A stretch of DNA of 64,000 nucleotides from NCBI GenBank assembly GCA_027382625.1, contig JAJKFJ010020786.1, positions 124,001 to 188,000 of the forward strand. Direction: 5' to 3'. The DNA is from Tetmemena sp. SeJ-2015. Taxonomy: Eukaryota; Ciliophora; Spirotrichea; Sporadotrichida; Oxytrichidae. This document shows positions 33,060 through 47,072 of this stretch, piece after piece. The notes below the pieces were generated by a model. It worked only from the letters and a program-made list of their open reading frames with translations. It was not told the DNA's origin and ran no database searches. Within the stretch, counting starts at the first letter, position 1, and every line of letters begins with the position of its first letter. Both the position numbers and the translations under genes were made by a program.

Positions 33060-36000
33060 ATCTAAGGTGACTTATCCTGTACCAAGAAGACGTCTAGGTG
33101 TTCATAATTTATAGGAATGATAAGTCTTAAACTCCACCCCTGATTAGCTACTGCTTGCGATAAATGAATCTTAGTAATTGAGTTGCAAGTACTAGAATTT
33201 TATGTGAGATCCTCGCTAGTTTATTAATCATTTGGAGAGAAGCCAGGCATTGGAACTTGCTTCAGAATTTTAGCTTTGGATTTAGATAGAATAAAAATAG
33301 TCAAAACTTAATTTGACTATAGATTATTCTTCTTCTTCTCTTTCTTCAGAAATGAAAGAGAGATTATCGTTGAGTAGGCCTCCATTATAAATTTCTAGAA
33401 CTTCCATATCATTCATTTGCATAAATGGACTTATATCAATGATATTATTTTAATATGATATTCAGCAATCTATTGAAGGCTCTGAATTGAGTGATTTTTA
33501 TTTGCTGTTGTGGAAACAGAACTTTGAATGGGCCACTATCGAATCTAAGCTTGCTTCTGAATTACTCTGTCAAGTTAACTCCATTTATCATTATCAATGG
33601 ACAGAAGTTGGTGTTCTCTAACTGCTACGCTGAAGAAGTCTAGGCCTTAATTTGGATGTGAATATTGTAATTTATTGATAAAAGAAATTATAAATTGTTG
33701 AAGGAGTTGAATTTCAAAAAGCTGAGATGGTTACTTGCCATGGAGGATACATCTATGGGGATGCGTTTATAGAAATCATTCAGTAGGATTATTAAATTAT
33801 CTCTGGTATCTGAAACGAAGGTACCAAATGTTTTAATAAATGATTAGAATTAATTAAATGACTCATTTGAGGTTGAGGAAGATGAATATGATAAGGGGCT
33901 CCCTATATTTGAAGATTACATGTTTTAACTCACGAATCCCTCTAGAGATTGCGATTATTAGTGAGATGAATAATTTTGAGACTTGAGAGGACTAGCCCTC
34001 TCATAGATTATTTTCATATAAGTCTTCTCAGAGCGAATCTAGAAAAGTAAATTTTGGTTCATCTTAAGATCTTGTAACTTGAACCACCCGTTGAATGCAA
34101 GCATATCAGAAAACTCAATTTCCTAGAAGAGATCGATTTATTAGATTCTAAAAATGAGCTAAAATTAATATCGATGTTATCTTCGAGACTTTAATTGTCA
34201 TCTTATTATATGTGCAGATGTGAAAGTGGATACTCAATTTAAAGAGCCTGGATCACATTCTAGAGATGATATGTATTTATCTGTCCTGTTACTTTATCTT
34301 TCAAACTTCCTAAGATTAGTTTAGGATCACTTTTAAAACTCAAAAAAAATGAATTTAGCATATTCACTAAGCTTAACATTAAGTAGAAGCTGGAAAATAA
34401 AGTCGCTCAAGGTTTTCATGAACGCTTGATTTTTCAAGAGTCTTTTTAACCCTTTTGGCTGTCAAATACTTTACTTTGAGATTCGATATATTAAAGCATT
34501 ATAAGATAAAAAGAGAAGAAGTTCAAGTAGCTCCAACTGAGTGAATATTTTCCTATTTTCTGTGCAACTCTACATGATACTTATGATATCCTACCAGATT
34601 TAAATTTGCGCCTTTGGCTTTGCTTGCAAAGTTGCTAGCACTAGCATCGTTAATCCCTCAGTGGGTCCTCTCAATACTGCTCCTTTTCTGATTGGCATTT
34701 GCAGCAACTAATTCTAGTTAGTAGCTTCTCTTCTTAATATCTCCGACAAGAAGTTATTTTAAGCCTGTCCAGTTGCATTTTAAATGCTTGCACTTGATGT
34801 ATAGTACTTCTGCGTCATCTGTTTCAATTCAGAGGCGAGTTCGGCTGAGAATTCCTAATACTGCTGACTCAGGATTGAATTGATGTTTGCTTGGATAAAT
34901 ATCTCAGGGGCATCAATTGCTTTCTCATAGATTGGAGTCTTACCCTAAAGCTCCAGCAAGAATTGTAATATGAATTGCTGCTGATCAGGTAAATATTGAT
35001 TCAGGTTTAAGCTCTTTAGAAAGGTGAAAACATCGAGTGTCTTCTCAAACTGCTCTTAATTCTATCTTGAGTAGCGACATAACAGCACAAGAAAAATTAG
35101 AATTGCATAATATTTTAATAGAAAATGGAGGTCTCTTATCATATTTTCGGCCTAACTTTCCTGTGAGAGTTTTGAGATAAACTTGAGAGAAATTAGGAAT
35201 TTATTTACTCCTTAATTATGAGAGTTTAATAAGGTCATGGAGTTTTGTAACTAGAGAAAAGTTGAGTTCTAAATTTTCTGCCAATCTTTTTGCGTAAGGG
35301 TTCTTTTCTCTGCCAAATAGCATAGCAAGGAATACCTGGTAATAATTGGAATGTTTGCGAGTTACTTAAAAAGTCTAGTATCTTAAGAACCATTGACCCT
35401 TGCTCAGAGCTATCAACCAGCGGCTGTTAAATAATCAGGAGCTGAGAACTTATAAGTAAGAGTTTCAAGAATTTCAGGTTATCAAATTTAAATATATTGC
35501 AAAAAATAATGGGTATATCATTCAAAGAGCTATTCAAAAGAGTAAGTATCAGCCCTACGAGCTAACTTTGTCCATTCTAAGATGCTTGCGAATCTATGCC
35601 AATACTTTCGAGAAGCCTATGGAGGATGGTTTTATTTTCTGTATCTCTGATAGCCACAAGTGAGTGTTAGCTCTTTAGAGACTAGGAATATAGTCTAATT
35701 TAGAAATCTGCTATCTTGATTAGAAGTTTACTGCTCTATTCAAAGAAGAAATGGTCATGATATGTCATCATTGATCGGTAATTAAAAATAATTCTAATTT
35801 AGTCCTAATTATAAGGTCTTTAGTTTTCAAGTTCTCTATTGAGTCTTATAATAGATTGAATCCATTCACATAAACCAGGCCGAGGATTCATTAAAAAATT
35901 AAGAGTACTTATATTCCAAGAGTTATCTAGTTTTCTATGACAAGATGCTGCTGGTATCTTTTTTTGCGATGACAAAGTCTGAATATCTTATCACTTACTA

Positions 36001-37862
36001 TTTAATTTAGGTAGTTTGTCATTTCTTCATATATCTCGTTAGTAAACTTATAATTTAGCATTCTTAGGTATTACTGTTTGCAGTTAAATAAGCTCTAAGT
36101 TTAATTACTTGCTTGTAGTTAAGAATCAGAGCAGAAAGAAATTCAACCATAGGAAGAGTGTCCAAGTCTCCAAGTACAAAAGTCACATAGCCGGATAGAT
36201 CTAGGATCTATCTTAATAGAGGCAATCGTTGCACCTTTCTACTATTCTATGGATCTATGGCTGCTGAGACTATATCTGATTTGCTTTTCCAAATACTATA
36301 AACCAAAGGAAAAAGACGTCATATTTTTACAAGTCAAGTTTAAAAAATTATCATTTTTAGAGTGCTTAAAGCATGCACTTGAATAGCATTATAGATATTT
36401 TCAATGCTTTTAAGATATAGAAATATTATAGCATGATTCTCATTCTATTCGGCTAGATTTAATAGCATTTTGAATGCGCTATAGGTTTTTATTCTGGCCT
36501 TCAGTGGACAAATAACGTGAAATAGCTACTCAAATAAATCTAAAGACACTTTAAATTATTAAAATTATATATACTCAAAGATCAAATCGATGACCCTCAG
36601 CTGCTCTTTATTTCCGCTCCTATCAAGAGAATGCCCACCTATGAATCCTGATGAGGAATTTTATCCCTGTTGCTATTCTAGCAGACACTTTTAGATTCTT
36701 ACTTAAAGAGTGCCATACCCACCATGCCTCTCGAAGTCTCTTTCGTTATAAGAGCTGAAATTAATGAGCAAACCAAGTATTTCTACTAGATAGATGAGAT
36801 CTGCATCTTGAGAGCAGTATTTAATCGATTCACAAAATGATTCTTAGAATTTGTTATCCCTTAAGGATAGACTAAGTTTATCATGATCAGTCAGAGAATC
36901 TAATTTTGATGATCTTTGTGAAATAGCTAAAAAGGAAACGTAGTTAAGATAAAAAAGCTGATAATCTATTGGCTGAGAATTCTTATTGAAGCATGAGTCC
37001 CTCGAGCTGATTTTTGCTTGGAGGATATGCCGTGTAGCTAGTAACTGAACTTGTTCTATTACCACCATCTGATAACCTGCTCTGCATAATTTAGTTTATA
37101 TCCTCGTCTTCATAGCCTTTTCGAAGAAAGGAGCCCTAAGATCTTCTATTTCTTTGACTAATCATTTTATAAGCTTATTCATTAATTCAATAAGACTAAT
37201 AGGGTTATCATTAGTGGGGAAATCAAGTAAAGATCCATTAGGAGATGACTACTGATCATCAAATGCCTTATCATGGAAAATGTAATCTGGATTGATGAAA
37301 TACTCTGCTATTTCTGTCGTTATTGCCTTGAAAATACTCAAAAGTCAAATTTCTATATAATATGTATTATAATTAAACTCTTGATGTCTCTATTATTTTT
37401 CTGCTAATTTTTTTAGGCATCAGCTAACTCAAGTTCTGAAACTCTATCATGTCTCTACAGCTGTTTTCTAATAAACCTCATGACTAAAAGTTTGCTCTGT
37501 TCACTAAGAATGATCTAAGATTGCTATGGATATTAAGGAGACGTCTTAGTGAGTACTTGAATAAGTTGATGAAAGCCTCCGTTTCTCACGAATTCAGACT
37601 TCAAGAAAATTTAAATGAGATAAGCATAATAATTTGGCTTGTACTCATGGTTTTTATTTTCTCTTTAGATAAGTTGGAGAATCTGCTTTAGTGCTGACTC
37701 ATCGCGGATTGTTTCCAAATTTCTCACGATCGACTTATAGAGCACTATCATTATATCTTAATCTAACGGCTGCTCATAGTCCTTCAAAATATAAACTATC
37801 TAATTAAGTCCTTGAAAAGTATTGAGATTGTTTTAAGCACATGCGGGTTGAATTCCAGCCAT
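33060..37862 (-). CDS. Large helical-repeat (ARM/HEAT-like) protein, unidentified
   Basis: ATG 37862 (MAGIQPACAQNNLNTFQGLN). Mostly alpha-helical, Leu-rich sequence: 'VLYKSIVRNLETIRDESALK', 'YYAYLIQIFLKSEFVRNGGF', 'DLIYLVEILGLLINFSSYNE', 'LEQLRVIDLIFEYI'-type segments, 'ARIKTYSAFKMLLNLAEQNE', 'SGYVTFVLGDLDTLPMVEFL' and 'RGPTEGLTMLVLATLQAKPK'. The pattern resembles the helical scaffolds of BEACH-domain or USP9X-type giants, but no BEACH, USP or HECT catalytic motif was found. The 3' end is unclear: 'NQGWSLRLIIPINYEHLDVF' near 33.1 kb and 'FKMCFYEYESFPGSFIYSRL' near 32.95 kb may both belong to it, which would bring it against the inverted channel half. Many IESs not individually placed. Confidence 0.5.
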
Positions 37863-37929
37863 AATTATAAAAAAGGATCTTAAATTAATAAATTATTTTA
37901 CATTGAAATAATTCGGTAAAATGGAATCT

Positions 37930-39144
37930 GAATAAGACTCGTTTTGAAGTAATAAAATCCTATAACTAGGATTAAAGTGAGGTATCATAATTTCGTTATT
38001 TATCTTTTATAATATATTTATATTTTTGAAATATTTTGCGCTTCTTCTTCGATAACAAAATAAAAATCCACTATTTTTCCTCGAGATCATCATCCATCTT
38101 TTGCTTCATAAAAATTTATCTATCAATTTATATTATAATCTATTTTTAAATACAAATATAATACCCTTTTATAGATACATTATATTTATCAATGCTTTAT
38201 TTTAAGTCTAAAAATATTTACTAAAATAAGAGAAAATAACAAAAAATAGATGAATATGATAAAGTAATTGTATTTATGCTTTCTGCTTGAGCCAGGTTAC
38301 TGGTTAGAGGAATTAGCAGCATTTTAATTGACATTCTGATTCTATGAAGATAAAATACGATACTAAATATATTCAGATGATTTAAATAGAGAGATGCTGC
38401 TGCTGCTGCATATTTGCTGCCTCCTTGCTGATACAGATTGAATCCATTTTCGTCTAAGCTTTCCATGACGGCATTTATAACTCAAATAAAACCCTAAATA
38501 ATATAACTAGTGGGATGTCCGCGAAAATCCCCGATATCAAATTCTTTTTTTAGCCTATAAATAGTTTATAAGAATGTATTGACGTGGAATATTTTACCGA
38601 TTGAAGATCTCGTCTGCTGAGATGATGTGGCAAGCTGCTGCTTCTTCTCTTCAATTTAATCTTGACTTATTTGCTCTTCTGCTATGTTATTCAAACACTC
38701 CAGAAATTAAAAATTAATCAAATTGTACTTAAAATAAAGCAAAATTATTTACAATGTCTCGGATTAATTCACAATTATTATTTTAGAAAAGACAAATTAC
38801 AAAAATAAATGTTTCCATAAAATTATTTCTTTATATTTAAGTCGCTTTAGCCAATATTTTCAGATAATAATTGTGAGCAGTCTGTTTATAATTTTTCTCC
38901 TCACAGTAATGATATTTAAATTGACTTGCCTATTAGGATAGAGTTAATGTTAAGCATAAATATTTATTTAGAAAACATATGAGATTAGTTTTGAACATTA
39001 TAATAGGCTAGTTCACTCATGTTTTCATTTCTAAGATATAAATTTGTAAATAATGCTCATAGAAAATTCGCTCTCTATATGATTCTGCCTTCCTTAGTCA
39101 AAATGACTATATTTACTTACTTGACTTAGAAAAACTCCTGCCAT
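37930..39144 (-). CDS. Unidentified small Gln/Asn-rich protein
   Basis: Probable ATG 39144 (MAGVFLSQ, then 'VSKYSHFDQGRQNHIESE'). About 350 bp of A/T-rich, probably eliminated DNA separates this from 'ECLNNIAEEQISQDQIEEKK', then 'MESLDENGFNLYQQGG' with a short poly-Ala, 'NQNVNQNAANSSNQ', and an acidic-basic end 'KMKQKMDDDLEEKQ'. No family recognised. Joins and stop not resolved. Confidence 0.4.
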
Positions 39145-39359
39145 AGTCCCTAAAAGCTATCAGTGGATTAATATTTCAAGAATACGCTTTTGCCCTACTA
39201 CGAAGAATAATGTTTTATTCTTTTTAAAAAGTCTTTAATTTTTTTTTCAAAAAATATAGTTTCAGGAGGAATAAAATTGTAATTTTATAGATTCCCAATA
39301 ATTGTTTGAATAAATTTTTAAATTAGATGATGTTTTTAGCGCAGTAGTAAGGAAGTGAT

Positions 39360-42300
39360 TTTTATAAGGAAAAGTTTTAAATTTTGAGATTCAATAAGCT
39401 CAAGCATGCTCTCTTATATTTTCAAGTTTGAGAGTGCTAAGACTTGCCTTCTAAGTGAGATGGCCTCTTTTCTTATCTAATTTTGGGATCAGTTTATTTT
39501 CTCTGTCTAGTCTGCTGTTCTAAATCTATAAGTTGTCTCTGTTTCTTTTGCTACTCCTCTAGTCTCTTAAATCTGCTGATCATGAATTTGTTATTGAGAA
39601 GATCTTTTTCAAACTCTGCATTACTCGCATTCACCTCTATTGAGCTGATGCCATTCGTAAAATCTATTTATCTTGCTTGCCCATTATTCATTGAGGAATT
39701 TAATTACTAAGAGCTGTTGATTAGTCTCGCACTTAATTTTGACTCATTTTAATCGGGACCTCCGCTGAACACTTAAGTTCCCATTTAGTTGGATTGGCTC
39801 TTTAAGTAAGATTTATACTTGAAAAATATATCTTATAGGGGAATTGCTATTGCGTTTTATACATAGGCTCTTAACTAGAAGGTCCATTCTTGACTGTGGA
39901 AGAATTTTAAAATCTATTTATGAGTCTCACTGATTCACCAACAATTAAAAATTCTTATACTTTATTCAGGGGAAAAGGAAGAAATGTTATGGTTTGGAGC
40001 TGCCTTACTTTTCTCAAGGCTACTGCTCAATCCAAGTTAGCTATTTTAAGCTAACTATCTAAATTGTAACGAAGATTCAGAAATTATTCATATTCAGAAT
40101 TGATTTTTACTTATTCCTTAGAATGAGTAGAATTCATAAAGCTCTTCTAGTTATGGTGGTTACTTGATGATGTGATTTTGGGCTGCTGGAAAGTGTTGTA
40201 TTTTCTTACATCACTAGATTTTACAAAATTGTTCTGGAAAAAGTTATGCTGCTTAATCTAATGATGGTTTTTGTCTTTATTTCAAATGAAAATAGTAAAA
40301 TAAAAACTGGCAATAATTTCCTTCTGCTTGATTCCGTTTGTCAAATTCCAAAGACCCTGATACACTTTCAAAATTAAGAGGCTATTGAGCATTTTCATTC
40401 TTATAGAAATAGTTTTTGTCATTTAAGCCTTTTGCAATTTCTGTGCTGGTATTTAGAATTAAATATATGATTGCAAATAAATATAGTATTAATCTAGAAC
40501 TCATTAAACAGTCTATTGTTTGCTTCGTTGAGAACTAAACCAGAAGAATTTTTGAAGAATTGAGGGCTTTCTTCCAGACTTTGCAAAATTTCTGGTTTTT
40601 CAATCAGAGCTGTTACTGAGTAATACTATGGGATCTAATAAAAAATAATAGAGAGCTAATGAATGATCAACACACTATTCTATGATATAGTTGAGAAGTG
40701 TGTCAAAATTAACATTTTATGGCAATAAATTTTGAAAATTTAATTATAAAGACAGTCAAATTCATTTTCCGCATTTCATTACTTCTTAATCGTTTACTTA
40801 TGACTTTACTATTCATCATTTATAGAAATGTCTGACAATTAAAAAGTAGTTTGAAAATTTACCTTCTTAGTTGAAATATTCTTTTTAAAAAAATTAAAAG
40901 AATGATGGTTTTAAAAATATACTTTAAATAAGTATACAACTTTTTAATTTCAAAGAGTTTAACTGCCTCAAAATGATATACTGTCTTTAAATTCACAATT
41001 TATTTTAGGACATAAATGACTAATTTAAATAACAATAAAATTAAATTCTGGACTGGATAGTTTTTGGAATTACTCTATCTGTTCTAATTTTGACTTCCTG
41101 TGAAAAATCCTCTATCCTTACTATCTGAATCTCTTTGCTTGCTCTCTTGTATGGCTGATGTTTTAAATGAGAATCCTTAGTTTCTAGTTCTCCCAGCTGA
41201 TTTGGGGTGAAATGGTTAACTTATCATGGTTTCTTGTTCTTGAACTAATGTGCTTCCATTGGCCATCCTGCTTCTGTTAATTTGTTGGCTGCTCCTGAGT
41301 AATGATCTTGGATGCCCCAGTGATTAACTTTGCATATTACTGGTTGCAGTGAATAGCTTGTTCGAGTGTAGCGACTAATCTAAATCCTAGGAGCTTACTT
41401 AAACTGGAATTTCATTTTGTACTAACACATCAGCAAGTTTACAATATATATTTGCAAACTAAAACCTCACTATTTTTAAAGTCTCTGGGTTATCATGAAG
41501 TCTTTCAGTTTTCTATGGTTTTAATGCTTAGATTTTTTTAAAAAAATTTAAATATAAAATGCGGGATTTTCAAAATATAATAACCTTCATTTATAGCAAA
41601 ATGAATTAAATCCCCAAATACTTATAAATGCTTAGGCCTACTTGCTTCAGTTGAATTGCTTTTACCAGTGATAGAAGTCATTCGCATCCCCCCTGCAGTA
41701 GAGGGCTTAGTTTTATAGAGTTCTTAGTTTCTAATGCATATTCCATTATTTTTACCATTGGATTGCTGAGTTCTTTGATGATTAAGCTAGTTTAATTGGA
41801 AGTTACTGTTTAAGTTCCTTCTTGCCTGGTTAGAACTATAGTTCCTGATTGCGAAAGCTTTATCCAGTGAATTATCATAGCTCTGTTGCTACTAGAATTA
41901 GTTGTTCGATTGGTGAAAACTCTGAGAAATGCTTTAGGCTGAATTCTCCCAAGCTTGATTTAAATATATCTGTGCATTCAAATAAATGATGAGTTGAGGA
42001 GTTGTTATATTAATTCTAATACTAGTAAGTCTAATACATTTAAGGCATCCGAGGAAGCGAACTTGATTAAGGGTGTGGCTAGTAAAGCACGTTCGCGAAA
42101 GAAGCAGGTTAATTTATTACTAAGGACCTATTAGAGTTCATATTTGAGTAAATTATATATAAAATATTTAACGAGTCATTGGAAATGGTAGTTCCTGTAA
42201 AGATATCCTTGGTTTAAATTCTCTCACCTTGTAATTTCAAATGAACTAAATTATTTCTCTGCTACTTTATTCCTGTTTATCCCTATTTCCCTTCATTTTT

Positions 42301-45300
42301 CGAATAAGGTTCCTATATGCTTTAATTATGATTCACAGTTGAGGTGTTAATTGTAGAGTTAACAAAAATTATTTAAGATTTCTACTAGATAATCATGCTT
42401 TGATTTTCTTTTGAGTCAAATCTCTGACTTAATATGTTTGGAATAATGATGTCGCTTTTGCTGTTGTAACTAAAAGTATCTTTGATTAGGTAAGTTCTCT
42501 GTGCATTTTGATCGGGACTTTCCGCAACAGTGGTAGATTCTATCAAGTTTAGTCTTGCCTGGCTATTCTCAATCTTTTAATTAGTGAAGGACACTTATTT
42601 TTCATTTAAACCTCTTTAGCTGACTGGGATCTAAACGAAGTTGTAATTTTCTTAAGACCTTTCATCCTATTACATCACGATCCCTCCTCCACCTATTTAT
42701 CCATTTTAATTATGAAATTATTATAACTATAACTTCAACTCTTGAATCAGATTCCATATTAAACTAATGCAAAGTGCTCACATTTTGGGTAGATGTGTTC
42801 TAGACATCATTAAAAGTCATGTTTATTTTGTTTTGCTAGGAAGGTGTTTCTTCCTCAATGCGAATCAATGATCTCGATTTAAGTGCTGGAATATTTTTAT
42901 AGGCCTCCTTTTATTACAAAAGATTCCCTCCTAGTTAGAACCCATTATCGTTTGCTTTTATATCTCCTATAGAATTCCTTTTACTATGTCTTATGAGAAA
43001 TTCCAGGTCACCAGAAATCTTAATTGGCCTTCCTCCTTAAACTATATTAGATTCGCCAGTCAAACTACCTCTGCTAGAATTTAAACTCGCCATTTTCTCA
43101 ACTAAAGCTTCATACCTTTTTTAAACTTAATCAGTCTGGGAGTTCACCTATCCAGAAATCATTTCCATAGGTCTTGGCTTTCTAGGTTTTAAGGCCCTTT
43201 CATAATCTGTATTTTCCATTTTGAATTTACTATTTATATAATTAAATGATTATGGGAAGAATTTCTCTTCTGCCATATGCTACATTATCTCTAAAGTGCT
43301 TTTTTCCCAAACCACTTAGCCTCTTCCCTCCATCTCTAATTATTTCAAGAATAGCATGCCCTAGACTTTTTAAGATTCCTAGTCTAGCTTCTCTCTAATG
43401 TTTTTCAAAGCATACGACTTTTTATTGACATGGAAAGTTTATCTGGGCTTTTGAGGAGACTAAGAATATTAATGTGTCATTAAATAAGTGTTTTAAAAGA
43501 ACTTGAGTTCTTGGCAAGTATGAGGCTAGTAGAACCTGGTCCAAATTCCTCAAGTAAGGATCTCTCAATCTAATCCTTTCTGCTATTAAACTCTTCTCTA
43601 AGTATTTCATTCCTCTCTGACTTGTCTCTCTTAAGCAACTCTTTCTTAAGTTCCTCTTTTATTTTGTTAGTCATTTTTAAGAGGAACTGCTTGTGGTCTC
43701 TCTGTTCAAACTTACTCGGTAATCTAAACTGCACTCCTTGGGAATTCTTGTTCGCACTTGCATTTATGCTGCCTTTTTGCTGAGATTTTGATTTCTGAAT
43801 AGACGAATAAGTCTTTGTGGGTGAACTGTCCTCTTATTTTTAGGAATTACTGTTCTTAGTTTAATTAACTGGTGTCTTGTTGTAAGATTCGTTATTCAGA
43901 TAGTTTGCTGTAGTGGTCTTATTCCGTTTAAGATTCAAGGCCTAGCTTCCTTGGTTTCTGGAGCGAGGAGTCCCAAACTTAGCCTCAATAATAGAATAAT
44001 TATTCTGCAATTAATTTCTCATTCTCTGTTTAGTCAGCAATCTTAGCACCATGACTATGAGAGTTCTGTAAATTTTAAGAGGCTATAGAAATTCTCACAG
44101 GTGACACTGAGAATAAAATTTAATATATATATTAGAGGCTTTGTGCTAATTTTATGTCTCTTTTCTTTGTTCTTTGAGCTTATCTTTATCATAAAATAGC
44201 GATCTTAAGCAGCGATTGTCAGTCTACCAAGGCTGCAATCCCTTTTACATCTCTTTAAGAGAGACTATTCTTTTGCCATCTGCAGTTTTCTCAGTCTTAT
44301 AAAGCTTAAAGAAAATTTCATCTGGCACGCCTTCTAAATTTCAGGCTGCAAAGATTTCCTCAAGTCGTCCAAAACCACATACTTAACATTCAGTGATAAT
44401 TTTAAGAGATGAAGTAATTATTAAGCTTAATAAGTTATTGTGGTTTTTCTCAGCTATTCTGGCTTTGAGTTAATCGAGAGTAATTTCTTCGTTTCTAAAC
44501 ATCACAAACAGATATTTGTCTATAGTTTTGAGAAGGTCCTTTATATCCTGCACATTAGTTTGAAAATGCTAGTTCCTTATAAAATAATTTATTACATGAA
44601 AGAGTAAAATGTAAATTAATGTAAATTAATTGATTCCTTTGTTAGAAATTGTTCTCCCCTTGAAATTATCTCTCTGAAAAGAGTAGTGACTCGTATAGCA
44701 GTTTAGAGCAATTATCTATTATCTTATTGTTGTCCATGTACTTTCTAAACTCGTGGATCTTTACTAGTCTCAGATCATTTTTCCTATTGCATAAATAAAA
44801 ATGCAGAGTATGTCTCTAGCTATTTTCATTTCTTCTGAGTTTTGATCGTCTGTTATCTGAAATAAAGCTTTTTCTTCAGGCTCCAACAGCTCTTCTCTGT
44901 ACTTATTTAGATAGTGCACCTCTGTTGAATTACTGCTGTAAATAAAGATAGTGAGAAAGAAAGAAAATAAGATATATCTATTGTACTAGGTCTGCCCAAT
45001 GAGATCCAGTTTTTTATTATGTGTGGGAGGATACAGCAAGCTATTTCTGTTCAGGGCCTAAGGTTAGTTGCTTTACACCACTGATTATCTTTTAGCTTAT
45101 AAAATTAAAGCTTGGCGTAGAATTTAAAATACAAAACTTAAGGGGAGATGCTCGCGCTTTCAACTGCTGATCCAATTAATTTATTGTTTGAATTTGTGGA
45201 TTTATTTTAAGACTAAACTCCGCCTTAATGTTTGTCGCCCTGCATTTGTACATGCTGCAGGTGCTTTGTAAAATCATCAACCTCAATAAAAGTCAGCTAG

Positions 45301-45514
45301 TTCTCTCATATAATACTCATTATAAAAAGCATAGATTCTCAATCAAGACATTGCCCTCGAAATTATTGTCGGCTGACTTCATGGTTTGCTAAAGAATGTT
45401 GAGCGCCACTTTACTATTTTCAGAGGGATGAGGATTTCGCACTGGGGAAAGTTTAGTCTTACTCCCTCCTAATTGTCTAACCATACTCCCATTCATATTA
45501 TTATACAAGGCCAT
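39360..45514 (-). CDS. Unidentified long low-complexity/coiled protein (one or two genes)
   Basis: ATG 45514 (MALYNNMNGSMVRQLGGSKT). Segments in order: 'EVDDFTKHLQHVQMQGDKHQ', 'LNKYREELLEPEEKALFQIT', 'IKDLLKTIDKYLFVMFRNEE' and 'LEGVPDEIFFKLYKTEKTAD' (ordered-looking part, 45.3-44.2 kb). Then come basic Ser/Asn-rich sequence, a coiled stretch 'NKIKEELKKELLKRDKSERN', 'MENTDYERALKPRKPRPMEM', and finally Gln-rich sequence down to 'FEKDLLNNKFMISRFKRLEE' at about 39.6 kb. No domain family recognised. It could be two genes, with a boundary between 40.5 and 42 kb. Codon usage (TAA/TAG as Gln) and IES-like breaks match the neighbours. Confidence 0.4.
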
Positions 45515-45902
45515 TAATAATTAATTAAACACATTCATAATTTAAATCAAAATCAGATGAGCTATTACCAGTTTCAGGAGCAATGAAAAAATAGCCACTA
45601 CATTTAAAAAATTGACAGAAGAAAATATACTAAATAATTTCTCAAAGAGTAGTGCAACTAAATTATATCAATTCCAAATTCTAATTAACTCTTTAGAAGT
45701 TGAATAGAGATACAGCTTTAGATGAGAATAAGCAAAATATAAAGCAATTCAATTAAAAAGCTCTATTATCTATTTAAATCAACATCAATTTTATATAAAT
45801 TTTAAGCTCTATTATTAGTTTGAGCTGGATTGACATTAGTTTCTATGATATAGCTCATCGTTCCATTTCCATCTTAAAATAAATGCAAATAAAACTAGGT
45901 AT

Positions 45903-46281
45903 TCATAGTTAATCTAAGTCCTATCTAAACATCTGTCCCAAAGTACTACTCTCAACTCCTAGCAGCCTATACATTCCTGAACTGATTCCACCCTCATTGT
46001 TTAGTTGTAACTTAATTTAGCATAATTACTCAATTAATGTTAAACTAGATGGCTAGTGCTTACCTTTTCTATTTTATGAGCTTCTTATAAAACTTATCAT
46101 GCGACCTATGCAAACCTCGCACTAGTCTCTACTTCTATTGCTCTAAGTTACGAAATGAGGATTTCAAATCTTGCTAAACCATAAGAATTGTCGAAAAGTC
46201 CTGAGATCTGGCTGGTGCTCCTGCAGCTGACGCATTTAGACTTGAGGTAGTCTAAGGATTATTTGCTTGATTAAAAGCCAT
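45903..46281 (-). CDS. Small coiled-coil protein, unidentified
   Basis: ATG 46281 (MAFNQANNPQTTSSLNASAA), a Ser/Ala-rich start, then a helix 'LKSSFRNLEQQKQRLVRGLH' and 'SHDKFYKKLIKQK'. A GTAAG-type donor follows, with an intron or IES, then 'LNNEGGISSGMYRLLGVESS' and '..FRQDLDQL' at TGA 45905-45903. Roughly 110-120 residues. No family recognised. Confidence 0.5.
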
Positions 46282-47072
46282 GCTTTAAAACTTAATATTC
46301 AGATATGCGCAAACTGACTACTTAATCATCATTTAGAGAAATAACAAATCCTTCTGGGTTATTTTAAACTTAAATAGAGTAATTATCTGCTAAATAAAAG
46401 TATAAGAAGATTTACAGCGATTTTTATGGCCTTTAAAAGACAAGCTAAAATTGAATGCAATAATTTTTGACCTGAATTTTTTAAGAAATTATTCACTTAG
46501 AATCCCAATAGAATTAGGTATACATTCTTATAGTAATGTAAAATTCTTAGTGTCTTGGCTTTTATTGATTTTATAATAAGAAGTATCCATGGTTAAGGAA
46601 GTACGATGTTCTGCTGCTCTCACCAAGGTGATTCTAATTGCAATAAAATTATTTAGTCTTTATCCGAAAAGAGAAATTTTATTAATCTAGGTCATGGAGA
46701 TCCCACTTAGGAAGTTGAGAACTCGAAGTATATAATTTTAGCTCGATGTAAGCCGCAATCTTCTTCGTATATTAGCACTACAACCAATGAAGTTTGAAAA
46801 ACCTCTCTCCAGGAAATTTTTAATTAATCTCAAAATGATTAGCTAATCCCTTGTTTAATTATGCACTGGGTGTGATTTATGGCCCTTATTTAAGCTTTTT
46901 TTTTAATTTTAATTATACTATCTACTTAGTTTCTATAATTAAAATTTTATTTGCTTCCATTTCATAATCTAATAAAGAAATTTATTAGAATTTAAATCGA
47001 AAATGTAATGCAACATTGGATCTAAACATTTTTTACTATCTCTAATTAAATTTTTAAGTAGGAATATTTTGA
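46282..47072. other. Intergenic, AT-rich
   Basis: No gene, tRNA or repeat recognised on either strand. The only long A/T-rich stretch comparable to this is 49407-50086. Confidence 0.5.

Noticed and set aside
40990..41400. Reading 'NHWGIQDHYSGAANKL' as a recognisable enzyme domain
   Set aside because: It is one of several open frames; an alternative frame gives the Gln/Ser-rich sequence typical of this gene, and a TGA interrupts the first.
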